Positions 26,450 to 36,907 of a DNA stretch of 64,000 bases are shown here, piece after piece. The stretch's first letter is position 1. Each line of letters starts with the position of its first letter. Made by a program: the position numbers and the translations under genes. Where the stretch lies: contig NZ_OU912926.1 of NCBI RefSeq assembly GCF_918378365.1, forward strand, positions 310,001 through 374,000. Reading direction: 5' to 3'. Source of the DNA: Candidatus Nitrotoga arctica. GTDB lineage: Bacteria; Pseudomonadota; Gammaproteobacteria; Burkholderiales; Gallionellaceae. The notes under the pieces are model-generated. The model saw only the letters and a program-made list of their open reading frames with translations. It did not search any database and had not been told where the DNA came from.

Positions 26450-26737
26450 TTATTCGATGACTTGTGGTACTAAATACAATCCTTTTTTAATTTGTGGGGC
26501 TGCAGCCTGGAATTGCTCACGTTGATTGTGTTCCGTGACCACATCTTTACGCAAGCGTTGGGTTATCTCCTGAGCGTGCGACATCGGTGCAATCCCATTA
26601 GTATCGACTGCCTGCATTTCGGCGATCAAGCCAAAAATATTCAAAAGCTGGGCGTGCGCTGTTTGCGCTTCCTGCTCTGTCATTCCTAGCCTGGCCAGCC
26701 GGGCGATCTTATAGACATCATTAATACTGAGCGACAT
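26450..26737 (-). CDS. gatC: Asp/Glu-tRNA amidotransferase subunit C
   Basis: 95 residues, normal size. Begins MSLSINDVYKIARLARLG and contains MQAVDTNGIAPMSHAQEITQ, the pattern of GatC proteins that bridge GatA and GatB. First gene of the operon and divergent from mreB; the shared upstream region is 112 bases. Confidence 0.95.
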   Translation of the reverse strand: MSLSINDVYKIARLARLGMTEQEAQTAHAQLLNIFGLIAEMQAVDTNGIAPMSHAQEITQRLRKDVVTEHNQREQFQAAAPQIKKGLYLVPQVIE

Positions 26738-26804
26738 AGGCTGAATTCTTTATCTTTATTAAAGGTAGCGTAATAGGTTATCATCAATAGCATTGCCAGA
26801 CTAA

Positions 26805-27893
<1,089 letters not shown>

Positions 27894-27951
27894 GCATTAG
27901 ATTTAACGGCGTGTGGATAATTTTAAATTAATGCAGTCCGGTAATTTTCTC

Positions 27952-27983
27952 CTCTTCCGACTTTACTTCCGTAAACGGAAGAG
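27952..27983 (+). other. Strong RNA hairpin between mreB and mreC
   Basis: CTCTTCCG (27952-27959) pairs with CGGAAGAG (27976-27983), and inside it TTTAC pairs with GTAAA around a TTCC loop, leaving a two-base bulge. There is no T run, so it is not a standard terminator. It may limit decay or read-through, so that MreB is made in excess over MreC. Confidence 0.55.
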
Positions 27984-28041
27984 AGTAGCGATGGTGTTGT
28001 AACTGAGAACTGTAAGCAGAAATGGCTGTTGAAACGCCCTA

Positions 28042-28953
28042 ATGGAACAAAGCCAGCCCCTTCGCTTCTTCAATCGAGGCCCCTCTCCTGCCGTCCGGCT
28101 GGTATTTTTCGCGCTGCTTTCATTGCTGCTATTGTTTGTGGATGTACGCTATCGATATCTGGAATCCATACGTAGCGGTCTTTCAGTCTTGCTGTACCCT
28201 CTGCAACGGTTAGTCACGGCACCCAGTAAGCTATGGCATGAGGTTGATGATTTTTTTGTCTCGCATAACAGCTTGATTCGCGACAACGCTGAATTACGTA
28301 ATCAGCATACTTTAGATATTGCGCAGTTGCTACAGCTGCAGGTACTGAAGGCGGAGAATCACCACTTGCGTAACCTTCTTATGGTGCAGCAACGCGCCGA
28401 TTATCCAATGCAGCTAGCGGAAATTATGTATGTCGAACGAGACATTTTTAATCGCAAAATATTATTGGACAAAGGTACGCAGGCAAATGTGCTAGCCGGA
28501 CAGATAGTGATGGATGATAGTGGTATCGTTGGCCAGGTTACACGCGTTTACCCTTGGATGAGCGAGGTCACGTTAATTACTGATAAGGATCACGCGGTGC
28601 CGGTGCAGGTGCTCCGTAATGGCTTGCGCGCAGTGGTGTTTGGCTCTGGTGACACCGGTGAGCTGGCGCTGCGTTATATGCCCATCAGTTCGGATATTCA
28701 GAATGGCGATGTATTGGTAACTTCCGGTATTGATGGCACTTATCCGCCCGGTCTGCCGGTGGCCAAGGTAATCCATGTTGAGCGCGACCCTGCCTATCCT
28801 TTTGCTCGCATTTTATGTACCCCGATTGCGGGGGTGGATAAGCGGCGCCAACTGTTGATTTTGTCCGCGCTACTGAAGTTACCGGAGCGTCCGGAGGTGG
28901 TTGTGGAAACCGCGACCGACAAGTCCAAAAATGGCAAACGGGGGGGGCGGTGA
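28042..28953 (+). CDS. mreC: Cell-shape protein MreC
   Basis: 303 residues. One N-terminal membrane helix (LVFFALLSLLLLFVDVRY), a coiled coil (about 70-115) and a periplasmic beta-rich domain (MDDSGIVGQVTRVYPWMSEV, DGTYPPGLPVAKV). Links MreB to the peptidoglycan enzymes. The stop overlaps the mreD start by four bases (GTGA). Confidence 0.95.
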   Translation: MEQSQPLRFFNRGPSPAVRLVFFALLSLLLLFVDVRYRYLESIRSGLSVLLYPLQRLVTAPSKLWHEVDDFFVSHNSLIRDNAELRNQHTLDIAQLLQLQVLKAENHHLRNLLMVQQRADYPMQLAEIMYVERDIFNRKILLDKGTQANVLAGQIVMDDSGIVGQVTRVYPWMSEVTLITDKDHAVPVQVLRNGLRAVVFGSGDTGELALRYMPISSDIQNGDVLVTSGIDGTYPPGLPVAKVIHVERDPAYPFARILCTPIAGVDKRRQLLILSALLKLPERPEVVVETATDKSKNGKRGGR

Positions 28954-29468
28954 GAGACCGTATTCTGAAAGACCAGGAATTCCAGTTGCCCGTCAGCCGT
29001 ATTTTTATCGCAGCTAGCCTACTTGTTGCGCTGTTGCTAGATTGGTTGCCATGGCAAGGTATGTGGCTGGCGTTTCGTCCAGATTTTGTCGCGCTGGTAT
29101 TGCTCTATTGGTGCACGCACAAACCCTACCATGTTGGTATTAGCATTGCGTGGACGGTAGGCATACTTGCCGATGTGGCAGATGCAAGTCTCTTCGGGCA
29201 GCATGCATTGGCATACTCGGTATTAGCTTTCAGTGGAATCGTGTTGCATCGTCGGGTGTTGATGTTTAATTTGCACCAGCAGACCTTGCAAATTTTTCCG
29301 CTGTTATTACTTGCATATACGGTGTATGCCGCGGTGCATTGGCAGTTACGCGGCAGTATTTCATGGGAATACTTCATTGGCAGTGTCGTTTCAGCTTTGC
29401 TTTGGGCACCCGTGACCATATTGTTGCAGGCCTTGCGTCGTCCCCGTGCTGCAACTGATCAGTTATGA
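28950..29468 (+). CDS. mreD: Cell-shape protein MreD
   Basis: 172 residues, five or six membrane helices, start GTG at the mreC stop. Contains RPDFVALVLLYWCTHKPYHV and DVADASLFGQHALAYSVLAF, typical of MreD. Its stop overlaps the mrdA start by four bases (ATGA). Confidence 0.93.
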   Translation: MRDRILKDQEFQLPVSRIFIAASLLVALLLDWLPWQGMWLAFRPDFVALVLLYWCTHKPYHVGISIAWTVGILADVADASLFGQHALAYSVLAFSGIVLHRRVLMFNLHQQTLQIFPLLLLAYTVYAAVHWQLRGSISWEYFIGSVVSALLWAPVTILLQALRRPRAATDQL

Positions 29469-31366
29469 AGCGTCACATCGAGTTTAAAGACACTCAACGA
29501 GAAATCCATTATTTTCGGCTACGTCTGGCGCTAAGTTTAGGGTTTGTGTTACTTCTACTGTTGATACTGCTGGCACGTTTTGTTTATTTGCAGGCGATAC
29601 AACAGAGCCACTATCAAACTTTGGCTGAGAATAATCGCATTTCCATCGTGCCCATTGCGCCCAGTCGCGGCCTGATACTCGATCGCAACGGCGTTGTTCT
29701 GGCACATAATTATTCTGCTTATACTTTAGAGATAACCTTAAGCAAGGTGGTCGATCTGAAGACGACAATTGATGAACTTGCAAAGCTAATTGATATTCAG
29801 CCCGGAGATCGCAAACGCTTTAAGCGACTGCTGGCCGATAACCGTAAATTCGAGAGCCTGCCAATACGCAACCGTTTAACAGATGATGAGGTGGCGCGCT
29901 TCTCTACGCAGCGCTATCGTTTTCCCGGCGTGGAAATTAAGGCGCGCTTGTTCCGTGAATATCCGTACCACGAGCAAATTTCTCACCTGCTCGGTTACAT
30001 CGGTCGTATTAATGAGAGCGAAATTGCGCAGCTGGAGGAGGATGAAATAGCGGCTAATTATCGTGGTTCCGATTACATCGGTAAGACTGGCATCGAGCAG
30101 AGTTATGAAGGCGAATTGCATGGTAAAACCGGTTTCCAGCAGGTGGAAGTGGATGCGGGTGGGCGCGAGGTGCGAGTGTTGTCGCGTACGTCACCCGTAT
30201 CGGGCAACAATTTAATGCTAACGATAGATGCTAAATTGCAGGGAATTGCCGAGCAGGCGTTTGGCAATTATCGGGGTGCATTAGTGGCTATAGATCCAAG
30301 AAATGGGGAGGTATTGGCCTTTGTCAGCAAGCCGGGCTACGATCCAAACCTGTTCATTGATGGTATCGATGAACAGAGTTGGAATGAGTTGAACAACTCG
30401 CCTGATGTGCCACTCAATAACCGCGCATTGCGTGGGCAATATTCACCGGGCTCCACCATCAAGCCGTTCATGGCATTAGCTGGGCTGCATTATAACAAGC
30501 GCACACCTGGCCACACTATTAGTGACCCAGGTTACTTCAGCCTGCCCGGCAGTCGTCATCGATACCGAGATTGGAAAAAGGATGGGCATGGCAGCGTAGA
30601 CTTGTTTAAATCCATCGTGGTGTCTTGCGATACTTATTATTATGGGCTGGCCACCGAATTGGGCATAGACAACATATATAGCTTTTTTTCGGAGTTTGGA
30701 TTCGGTAAGAAAACCGGTATTGATATGGAAGGTGAGGTTTCCGGTTTGATGCCGTCACAGGAGTGGAAGCAGAAACGTCACAAACAAAAATGGTATGCCG
30801 GCGACACGGTTTCGGTTGGTATCGGTCAGGGCTACAATTTGGTTACGCCGTTGCAATTGGCTTATGCTACTGCGATTCTGGCCAATGATGGAGTAGCTTA
30901 CCGTCCGCATCTGCTGAAGGAGGTGCAAAGTTCGCGCACTAGCGAAAAACGTACATTGGGGACGAATCTGGAATCTAATCTTAACCTCAATTCGGAGCAT
31001 CTCGCGCTGGTAAAAAGCGCTATGGTGGCGGTGACGCAGCCCGGAGGCACTGCCGCGAAGGCGGGTGCGGGTGCGTCGTATGCTTTCGCCGGCAAAACCG
31101 GCACGGCGCAGGTAATAGGCATTAAACAGGGCGAGAAGTACATCGAGAGTAAAATTCAGGAACGGCATCGCGACCACGCTTGGTTCATGGCCTTTGCACC
31201 TTCCGATCAGCCAAAGATCGCGCTAGCAGTGCTTGTTGAGAACGGAGGGCACGGTAGCTCTACCGCTGCGCCGATTGCGCGTAAGGTGTTGGACTATTTC
31301 CTGCTTGGTAAGGTGCCTCATCCCTTGCTTACCGTGGATGAGGCCGAAGGGGTGGAACATGATTAA
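29465..31366 (+). CDS. mrdA: Penicillin-binding protein 2 (transpeptidase)
   Basis: 633 residues. Membrane helix near 20-40, dimerisation domain, then transpeptidase with catalytic S330 in SPGSTIKP, SCD in SCDTYYY and KTGTAQ near 545. It crosslinks side-wall peptidoglycan in rod-shaped cells. Last codons overlap the rodA start. Confidence 0.97.
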   Translation: MKRHIEFKDTQREIHYFRLRLALSLGFVLLLLLILLARFVYLQAIQQSHYQTLAENNRISIVPIAPSRGLILDRNGVVLAHNYSAYTLEITLSKVVDLKTTIDELAKLIDIQPGDRKRFKRLLADNRKFESLPIRNRLTDDEVARFSTQRYRFPGVEIKARLFREYPYHEQISHLLGYIGRINESEIAQLEEDEIAANYRGSDYIGKTGIEQSYEGELHGKTGFQQVEVDAGGREVRVLSRTSPVSGNNLMLTIDAKLQGIAEQAFGNYRGALVAIDPRNGEVLAFVSKPGYDPNLFIDGIDEQSWNELNNSPDVPLNNRALRGQYSPGSTIKPFMALAGLHYNKRTPGHTISDPGYFSLPGSRHRYRDWKKDGHGSVDLFKSIVVSCDTYYYGLATELGIDNIYSFFSEFGFGKKTGIDMEGEVSGLMPSQEWKQKRHKQKWYAGDTVSVGIGQGYNLVTPLQLAYATAILANDGVAYRPHLLKEVQSSRTSEKRTLGTNLESNLNLNSEHLALVKSAMVAVTQPGGTAAKAGAGASYAFAGKTGTAQVIGIKQGEKYIESKIQERHRDHAWFMAFAPSDQPKIALAVLVENGGHGSSTAAPIARKVLDYFLLGKVPHPLLTVDEAEGVEHD

Positions 31367-32456
31367 GCGGCGCCTATGGCAACGTTTCGTCGCGCATCTT
31401 GATCCCGTTCTGCTGACTCTGCTTGGATTACTTCTGCTGGTTAGCTTGGTGGTGATATATAGCGCCAGTGGCGGTAATTGGTTCCGTGTGTTGGCGCAGA
31501 TGACAAATATACTGGTGGCGTGCGCCGCACTATGGATAGTGGCCAATATGCCGCTTCATTATCTGATGCGGGCTGCCGTGCCAGCCTATCTGCTAGGGAT
31601 GGTGTTGTTGATTGCCGTGGCATTTTTCGGCGAAATCACGAACGGTGCTCGGCGCTGGTTAAACATTGGGGTGACGACCATTCAGCCTTCTGAGCTGATG
31701 AGGATAGCGGTGCCGTTGATGATGGCTTGGTATTTTGAGAAGCACGAAGCCATGTTGACTTTAAAAAATTATTTTGTCGCAACCTTGCTGTTGCTGCTGC
31801 CGGTGGCGTTAATTGCGCGCCAGCCAGATTTGGGTACGGCCATTCTGATCGCCGCTAGCGGATTTTATGTACTATTCCTTGCCGGTATATCCTGGCGAAT
31901 CATGCTGACCTTCTTGGTCATAATAATGGCAAGTACGCCATTTGCGTGGTCCACGCTACACGACTATCAGCGCCACCGTATTATGATGTTGCTTGATCCG
32001 GCCCAGGATGCACTTGGCAGGGGCTACCACACTATCCAGGCCATCATTGCGGTGGGTTCCGGTGGGATATTTGGCAAGGGGTATCTCAATGGCACTCAGG
32101 CTCATCTTGATTTTCTGCCGGAGCGCACCACCGACTTCATTTTTGCGGTGTATTCGGAAGAATTCGGCTTGCTCGGTAATATTGTACTTGTAAGCTTGTA
32201 CTTATTCGTTATTGCGCGTGGTTTCGTTATTACGGCCAATGCTTCAACTTACTTCACACGCCTGATGGCCGGGAGTATTACACTCACTTTTTTCACCTAT
32301 GCCTTCGTCAACATGGGTATGGTGAGTGGCATTCTGCCAGTTGTGGGTGTACCGTTACCGCTCATTAGCTACGGTGGCACGTCTATGGTCACATTACTGC
32401 TTGGTTTTGGCATGCTTATGAGTATTCATACCCATAAAAAGCTGGTGCAAACTTGA
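31359..32456 (+). CDS. rodA: Rod-shape SEDS glycosyltransferase RodA
   Basis: 365 residues, about ten membrane helices. Family hallmarks: QPDLGTAILIAASGFYVLFL, RTTDFIFAVYSEEFGLLG and VVGVPLPLISYGGTSMVTLL. It polymerises glycan strands together with PBP2. Start ATG 31359 inside the mrdA end; a longer frame from 31233 is out-of-frame overlap with mrdA and lacks membrane character. Confidence 0.96.
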   Translation: MIKRRLWQRFVAHLDPVLLTLLGLLLLVSLVVIYSASGGNWFRVLAQMTNILVACAALWIVANMPLHYLMRAAVPAYLLGMVLLIAVAFFGEITNGARRWLNIGVTTIQPSELMRIAVPLMMAWYFEKHEAMLTLKNYFVATLLLLLPVALIARQPDLGTAILIAASGFYVLFLAGISWRIMLTFLVIIMASTPFAWSTLHDYQRHRIMMLLDPAQDALGRGYHTIQAIIAVGSGGIFGKGYLNGTQAHLDFLPERTTDFIFAVYSEEFGLLGNIVLVSLYLFVIARGFVITANASTYFTRLMAGSITLTFFTYAFVNMGMVSGILPVVGVPLPLISYGGTSMVTLLLGFGMLMSIHTHKKLVQT

Positions 32457-32475
32457 TGAGGTCGGTTGGCAATAG

Positions 32476-32760
32476 TGGCGTCCAACAGGTTAAGCCGCAA
32501 GCTGGTTTTCATAATACCGCTGCGTGAAAGCAGCAGGTGATAACTACTAGCCAAGACGGGCCTGTTTCCGTTGCCGGTTAAAAAATTCGATGCGCTTAGT
32601 AATCTTTTGCATTGCTTGCTTTCGGGTGCGGTAGCGCCGATGATGAACCCGCTCATTTTTGAGCATACCCCAGATACTTCTCATTGGTGTGTCCCACCAA
32701 TCCCCTTTGCGATTTATGGATGTCGTCATGCTGAATTGCTTCAGTAGCCTCCGGTAATCG
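32476..32760 (-). pseudogene. IS3-family transposase relic (OrfB 3' end)
   Basis: Leftward reading gives INRKGDWWDTPMRSIWGMLK, NERVHHRRYRTRKQAMQKIT and FNRQRKQARLG, the C-terminal end of the IS3 OrfB integrase. After two stops the same frame continues LSPAAFTQRYYENQLAA, the usual end of this family. The N-terminal catalytic half and OrfA are missing, and no terminal inverted repeats were found. It lies between rodA and rlpA, which are usually adjacent. Confidence 0.8.
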
Positions 32761-32797
32761 TTTTCGCAATTTCGGCTCCATTTTTTACAGCTGACCT

Positions 32798-32812
32798 CAA
32801 CCTGAGGTTGAA
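32798..32812. promoter_or_regulatory. Short palindrome before rlpA
   Basis: TCAACCTGAGGTTGA is a perfect inverted repeat around a central G, about 100 bases before rlpA. It could be an operator or the end of the IS3 relic. No regulator assigned. Confidence 0.3.
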
Positions 32813-32908
32813 TAGATTTGGATGGATTACGCTATACTTATATTCAACTCTCTCCTGCATCAAATAGGGATGTGTTTAATAATGGAATTATAAATAGGGG
32901 GTTTGCAA

Positions 32909-33838
32909 GTGAATAAACAAACTGGATTGATACTTTTTGCAGCAATCATCCTCACCGCGTGTGGCAGCGTACCGCCACGCAAGGAAGAAATGCGCAGTAC
33001 ACCCGCTCCTGTAATCGAAGCACAAGCTACCCCAGCCCAACCCAAGCGTGGCGGTTATTTGGAAGGTGACAGTCCTGGTGCCGATGTGCCCGCTAATCTA
33101 GATACCATCCCGAATGCAGTGCCGCGTGTTGAGCCGTTGCACCGTTTTGCTAACAGCCAATATACCGCTTTAGGAAAGACATACACGCCTTTAACTACGC
33201 CTGGTAGATTTAAAGAGCGAGGTATTGCTTCCTGGTATGGTAAAAAATTCCACGGTAAGCGCACTGCGAGTGGCGAAATATATGACATGTATGGTATGAC
33301 TGCCGCTCATCCTACATTACCTGTACCCAGTTATGCGCGTGTAACTAACCTCAGCAACAAAAAGTCGGTAGTGGTGCGTATAAATGACCGAGGTCCATTT
33401 CTGCGTGAGCGCATCATTGATCTTTCATATGTCGCCGCTTATAAGCTTGGTATTGTAGATAATGGCAGTGCCGAAGTAGTGGTGGAGGTAGAAAGCTTGG
33501 CAGCAGACAGCAATGTCCAGCCTATAGAGATAACGGATTCGGTAGTTGTTACCCCCTTGAAGCCAACAACTGCAATGTCTGTTTCAAGCGAACCGGCAGC
33601 GATGGGTAATGTGTATTTGCAATTGGGTGCCTTCCGGTCACAGCAGGGTGCAGAGAGTTTTCTCGGACGTATGAATATTGAATTTGAGGGCGGTGGCAAA
33701 CGCGTCGAGTTGTATCAGAAGGATGATGATATGGTGCGCGTGCACATTGGCCCCTATTCTACACAGGATGAGGCACGCGCTATCGCAGAAAGATTGCAAC
33801 CGCGCTTGGGATTCAAACCTTTTGTGGTTCTTCATTGA
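32909..33838 (+). CDS. rlpA: Septal lytic transglycosylase-type lipoprotein RlpA
   Basis: 309 residues. Lipobox LTAC after a short hydrophobic signal, double-psi beta-barrel (GIASWYGKKFHGKRTASGEI, YDMYGMTAAHPTLP, VVVRINDRGPF), and a C-terminal SPOR domain (YLQLGAFRSQQGAESFL, RVHIGPYSTQDEARAIA). Acts on peptidoglycan at the septum. Start taken as GTG 32909, seven bases after AGGGGG; a TTG two codons upstream is possible. Confidence 0.93.
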   Translation: MNKQTGLILFAAIILTACGSVPPRKEEMRSTPAPVIEAQATPAQPKRGGYLEGDSPGADVPANLDTIPNAVPRVEPLHRFANSQYTALGKTYTPLTTPGRFKERGIASWYGKKFHGKRTASGEIYDMYGMTAAHPTLPVPSYARVTNLSNKKSVVVRINDRGPFLRERIIDLSYVAAYKLGIVDNGSAEVVVEVESLAADSNVQPIEITDSVVVTPLKPTTAMSVSSEPAAMGNVYLQLGAFRSQQGAESFLGRMNIEFEGGGKRVELYQKDDDMVRVHIGPYSTQDEARAIAERLQPRLGFKPFVVLH

Positions 33839-33950
33839 ATAAGGGGCTAAATTAGCTATTGATCGTGTCGAGTAGTACTTGTTAATCAATATATTGTGTT
33901 ATTTTATAAATGAAGTTTTTTACAGCCTGTAATTTAGTAGCATTATTTTA

Positions 33951-34760
33951 ATGACTATGCCACCTAAACAACAAATTGGTAGTTTTAGCGCCCCCTTGTC
34001 GCTCGACTTTGACGGTGGCAGGGTTTCCGCACGAAGACTTGAATTACTGGCTGCGATTGGTCAGGCAAACTCGATCAATGGCGCCGCAAAGACAGTCGGG
34101 ATGACCTACAAGGGTGCTTGGGAAGCAGTTGAAGCCATGAATAATCTTGCTGGTGTACCTCTCGTGGTAGCTCGGCAAGGAGGTCGTGGTGGTGGCAGGG
34201 CAGAGCTAACTGAGGTGGGGCAGCGTTTGGTAGATGAAATGGGGCGCATTGCTGCTTTGCAAACCCAATTTTTCGCGGCGCTTGATGAAGATGGAACTCT
34301 GGGTAATAGTTTTCAGCTTCTGAAAAGGATAGAAGTAAAAACGAGTGCACGTAATGCTTTCATGGGAATTGTTGAAAGCGTTCAAAAGAGTGTAGTAAAT
34401 GCGGAGGTGACACTGAGACTTGCCAGTGGTGAAGCCCTGTACGCCATTGTTACTGGGGAGAGTGTACGCTCACTGGATCTTGTGCCGGGCAAGGTCGTGT
34501 ATGCTTTGATTAAGGCGTCATGGATAGTGCTGACTCCGGCGGACGAAAAGATCAAAACATCAGCGCGTAACCGTTTGTGTGGAGTGGTCAGCCACATTGA
34601 GGAAGGTTCGATAAATACCGAGGTGCTGCTTGATCTGGGTAAGGGTATTACGCTGGCTGCGATTATCACCAATGAGTCGCACAAAATGCTTGAGCTTGCT
34701 GTTGGTAGCCGTGCGTGCGCCTTGATTAAGGCGTCTCACATTATTGTTGGTATAGACTAA
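33951..34760 (+). CDS. modE: Molybdate-responsive regulator ModE
   Basis: 269 residues. N-terminal winged helix (ARRLELLAAIGQANSINGAA, MTYKGAWEAVEAMNN) and two TOBE/MOP molybdate-binding domains (KTSARNAFMGIVESV and KTSARNRLCGVVSHIEEG). Usually represses the mod transport genes when molybdate is plentiful. Here it heads the cluster and its stop touches the following frame. Confidence 0.95.
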   Translation: MTMPPKQQIGSFSAPLSLDFDGGRVSARRLELLAAIGQANSINGAAKTVGMTYKGAWEAVEAMNNLAGVPLVVARQGGRGGGRAELTEVGQRLVDEMGRIAALQTQFFAALDEDGTLGNSFQLLKRIEVKTSARNAFMGIVESVQKSVVNAEVTLRLASGEALYAIVTGESVRSLDLVPGKVVYALIKASWIVLTPADEKIKTSARNRLCGVVSHIEEGSINTEVLLDLGKGITLAAIITNESHKMLELAVGSRACALIKASHIIVGID

Positions 34761-34793
34761 TGAAAATAACCGCTATCGTGAATTTTTTTAACT

Positions 34794-34804
34794 ATCGTTA
34801 TATA
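34794..34804 (+). promoter_or_regulatory. Possible ModE half-site
   Basis: ATCGTTATATA resembles half of the ModE box (I recall CGTTATAT as the core). It lies inside the region now read as the start of the modA remnant. A possible relic of the operator that once stood before modA. The partner half is not clear (GCTATCGTG at 34772-34780). Confidence 0.3.
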
Positions 34805-34966
34805 CCTTGGTCTATTTTCATGCTTCATGAACCGTTGGCACAATCCTTCGTTATCACGAAGCGAGCCAAAGACAGCTCACTTGCACGGCGATTTGCGGCT
34901 TACTTCCAGACGCCCGAAGCGCGCAAAATCATGGAAAGCTATGGCTTTGTGGTGCCTAAAAAATAA
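34797..34966 (+). pseudogene. Truncated modA (3' end only)
   Basis: A 68-codon frame from ATG 34760 ends in HEPLAQSFVITKRAKDSSLA, RRFAAYFQTPEARKIMESYG and FVVPKK, which matches the last 45-50 residues of periplasmic molybdate-binding proteins. The remaining 200 or so residues, with the signal peptide and ligand site, are gone. The stretch before it (ITAIVNFFNYRY) does not match. The deletion joins the modE stop to the modA tail. The transporter therefore lacks its cognate binding protein here. Confidence 0.8.
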
Positions 34967-34979
34967 CAGGTTGAAAAAT

Positions 34980-35007
34980 GGATGTTGGAGTACTGATGTT
35001 GGAGTAC
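34980..35007. repeat. Tandem 14-bp duplication at the modB start
   Basis: GATGTTGGAGTACT occurs twice at 34980-34993 and 34994-35007. It gives two possible start codons, ATG 34978 and ATG 34996. GGAG of the first copy stands six to seven bases before the second ATG. Confidence 0.85.
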
Positions 35008-35703
35008 TTAAGACAAAGCTTGAGTTTGAGTGCAGAGGATTGGACGGCAATCTGGCTTACGCTACGGCTTTGTCTATATACGACCCTAATTTTGATGGTG
35101 ATTGCCACGCCGATTGCGTGGTGGTTAACTAGCGGATGCTCTGCCAGTCGAACCGCCGTGCAGGCGGTGGTTGCCTTGCCGCTGGTGTTACCGCCCACCG
35201 TGCTGGGATTTTATCTCTTGATCACGCTGGGCCCGCGCGGTTTTATCGGCGGAACGTTAGAGAACATGGGACTCCATCATCTTGCCTTTACTTTTGAGGG
35301 CATATTGATCGGCTCAGTGTTGTATTCCATGCCCTTTGCCGTACAACCCTTGCAGCAAGCCTTCACTAATCTGGGGCGACGCCCGATTGAGGAGGCTGCC
35401 TCACTCGGCGCAGGTCCGATAGATTGTTTCTTTAGCGTCATTTTACCGATGACTAAAAGTGGCTTCATCGTTGCCCTGACCCTCACTTTCGCTCACACCA
35501 TGGGCGAGTTCGGGGTCGTCCTGATGGTGGGCGGCAATATTCCGGGCGTGACCCACGTATTATCAACCACCATCTATGGCTATACTGAAGGGATGCAGTA
35601 TGCCGCTGCGGGAAGACTGAGTCTGATGCTATTGATCCTCGCGTTTATCGTACTGTTTGTGGTGTACCGGTTTAATCGAGGTTTTGAGATGGTAAAACCA
35701 TGA
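34996..35703 (+). CDS. modB: Molybdate ABC transporter permease
   Basis: 235 residues, five to six membrane helices. Binding-protein-dependent transport loop EEAASLGAGPIDCFFSVILP, also LPLVLPPTVLGFYLL and HTMGEFGVVLMVGGNIPGVT, typical of ModB. Start placed at ATG 34996 behind a GGAG from the duplicated segment; ATG 34978 would add six residues. Its stop overlaps modC. Confidence 0.93.
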   Translation: MLEYLRQSLSLSAEDWTAIWLTLRLCLYTTLILMVIATPIAWWLTSGCSASRTAVQAVVALPLVLPPTVLGFYLLITLGPRGFIGGTLENMGLHHLAFTFEGILIGSVLYSMPFAVQPLQQAFTNLGRRPIEEAASLGAGPIDCFFSVILPMTKSGFIVALTLTFAHTMGEFGVVLMVGGNIPGVTHVLSTTIYGYTEGMQYAAAGRLSLMLLILAFIVLFVVYRFNRGFEMVKP

Positions 35704-36770
35704 CCGTGTCAGTACGTGCCCGGATTACCCGTTCAAATTTTGTTTTTGATGTCGATGTTGATTGGCCCGCGGAGGGTGTCACCGTTCTGTTCGGACGTTC
35801 CGGCTCGGGTAAGACGACATTGCTGCGACTGATTGCCGGTCTGGAGCGCCCGAGCGACGCGCGCGTGAGCTTTCGCCATGAAGTTTGGCTGAATGGACGC
35901 AGCTGGGTACCCCTCCATCGGCGTCGGATCGCCATGGTTTTTCAAGAAGCCAGTTTATTACCCCATCTATCTGTACGTGAAAATCTCCTCTACGGTTACA
36001 AGCGCACCCCGATTGCGGAGCGTAAACTCCATCTGGATGAAGTGGTTCGTATGTTGGGCATCGAAAACCTGATTGGACGTAATATTAATAAACTTTCCGG
36101 TGGGGAGCGTCAGCGTGTTGCCTTGGGGCGTGCGCTGTTGACCAGTCCGCGCCTGCTCTTGATGGATGAGCCCCTTTCGGCGCTCGATACTCAAACCAAG
36201 CGGGAGATTCTTCCCTATTTCGAGCGCTTGGTCGAAGAAGCGGATGTGCCGATTGTCTATGTTACCCATGCGCCCGCCGAAGTAGAGCGTCTTGCAGACC
36301 GAGTGGTGTTTTTGCGGGATGGACGCATCGACCGCGTTGAAACGCTCAAACACACCTTATCTCGGTCGGATTCCCCGCTGTTTCACGATGACGGCGTGGT
36401 GTCGGTCATCAAAGGTCAGCTGGGGCAGAAAGAGCATGGGTTAACGTCTTTTTATGTTGGCCAAGATTGTTTTTGGTTGAGCACCCCTATTTATTCAGAT
36501 AGCGTTGGCAAGTCGCAACGTTTGCGTATTCTTGCCAAGGATATAGGAATCGCGCTCACTAAACCGGAGAACACGAGTCTGTTGAACGTATTGCCCGTGA
36601 CCGTGCAGCGTATAGACCCCGCTCGTGAGGGGCACGTGCTGCTGGGTTTACGGTTAAGTGAAGGGCAAAATCTGTTCGCTGAAATCACTGCATGGTCACG
36701 TGATCGACTCGACTTACGCAAAGGACTTGTCGTGTATGCCATGATCAAGACGGTTGCGTTGGCGGAGTAA
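35700..36770 (+). CDS. modC: Molybdate ABC transporter ATPase
   Basis: 356 residues. Walker A GRSGSGKTTLLR, signature LSGGERQRVALGRALL, Walker B LLLMDEPLSAL and the switch His in VTHAPAEVERLAD. A TOBE/MOP domain occupies the C-terminus (about 290-355). ATPase of the molybdate importer. Shares four bases with modB. Confidence 0.95.
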   Translation: MTVSVRARITRSNFVFDVDVDWPAEGVTVLFGRSGSGKTTLLRLIAGLERPSDARVSFRHEVWLNGRSWVPLHRRRIAMVFQEASLLPHLSVRENLLYGYKRTPIAERKLHLDEVVRMLGIENLIGRNINKLSGGERQRVALGRALLTSPRLLLMDEPLSALDTQTKREILPYFERLVEEADVPIVYVTHAPAEVERLADRVVFLRDGRIDRVETLKHTLSRSDSPLFHDDGVVSVIKGQLGQKEHGLTSFYVGQDCFWLSTPIYSDSVGKSQRLRILAKDIGIALTKPENTSLLNVLPVTVQRIDPAREGHVLLGLRLSEGQNLFAEITAWSRDRLDLRKGLVVYAMIKTVALAE

Positions 36771-36907
36771 AGATAAATCAGATGTGTTGAAACTTAGACG
36801 GACAGAATGTCTATTCTGCGCGGAGGAGTTTTGCGTTTATTTTTGAGTAACCCCTGCGCGCGTTACCCATTGCTATAACTGCTAATTGAAAAAAATTAAT
36901 TTAAATA

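Noticed and set aside
36803..36818. Terminator after modC
   Set aside because: CAGAAT/ATTCTG forms a weak six-base stem with no T run.
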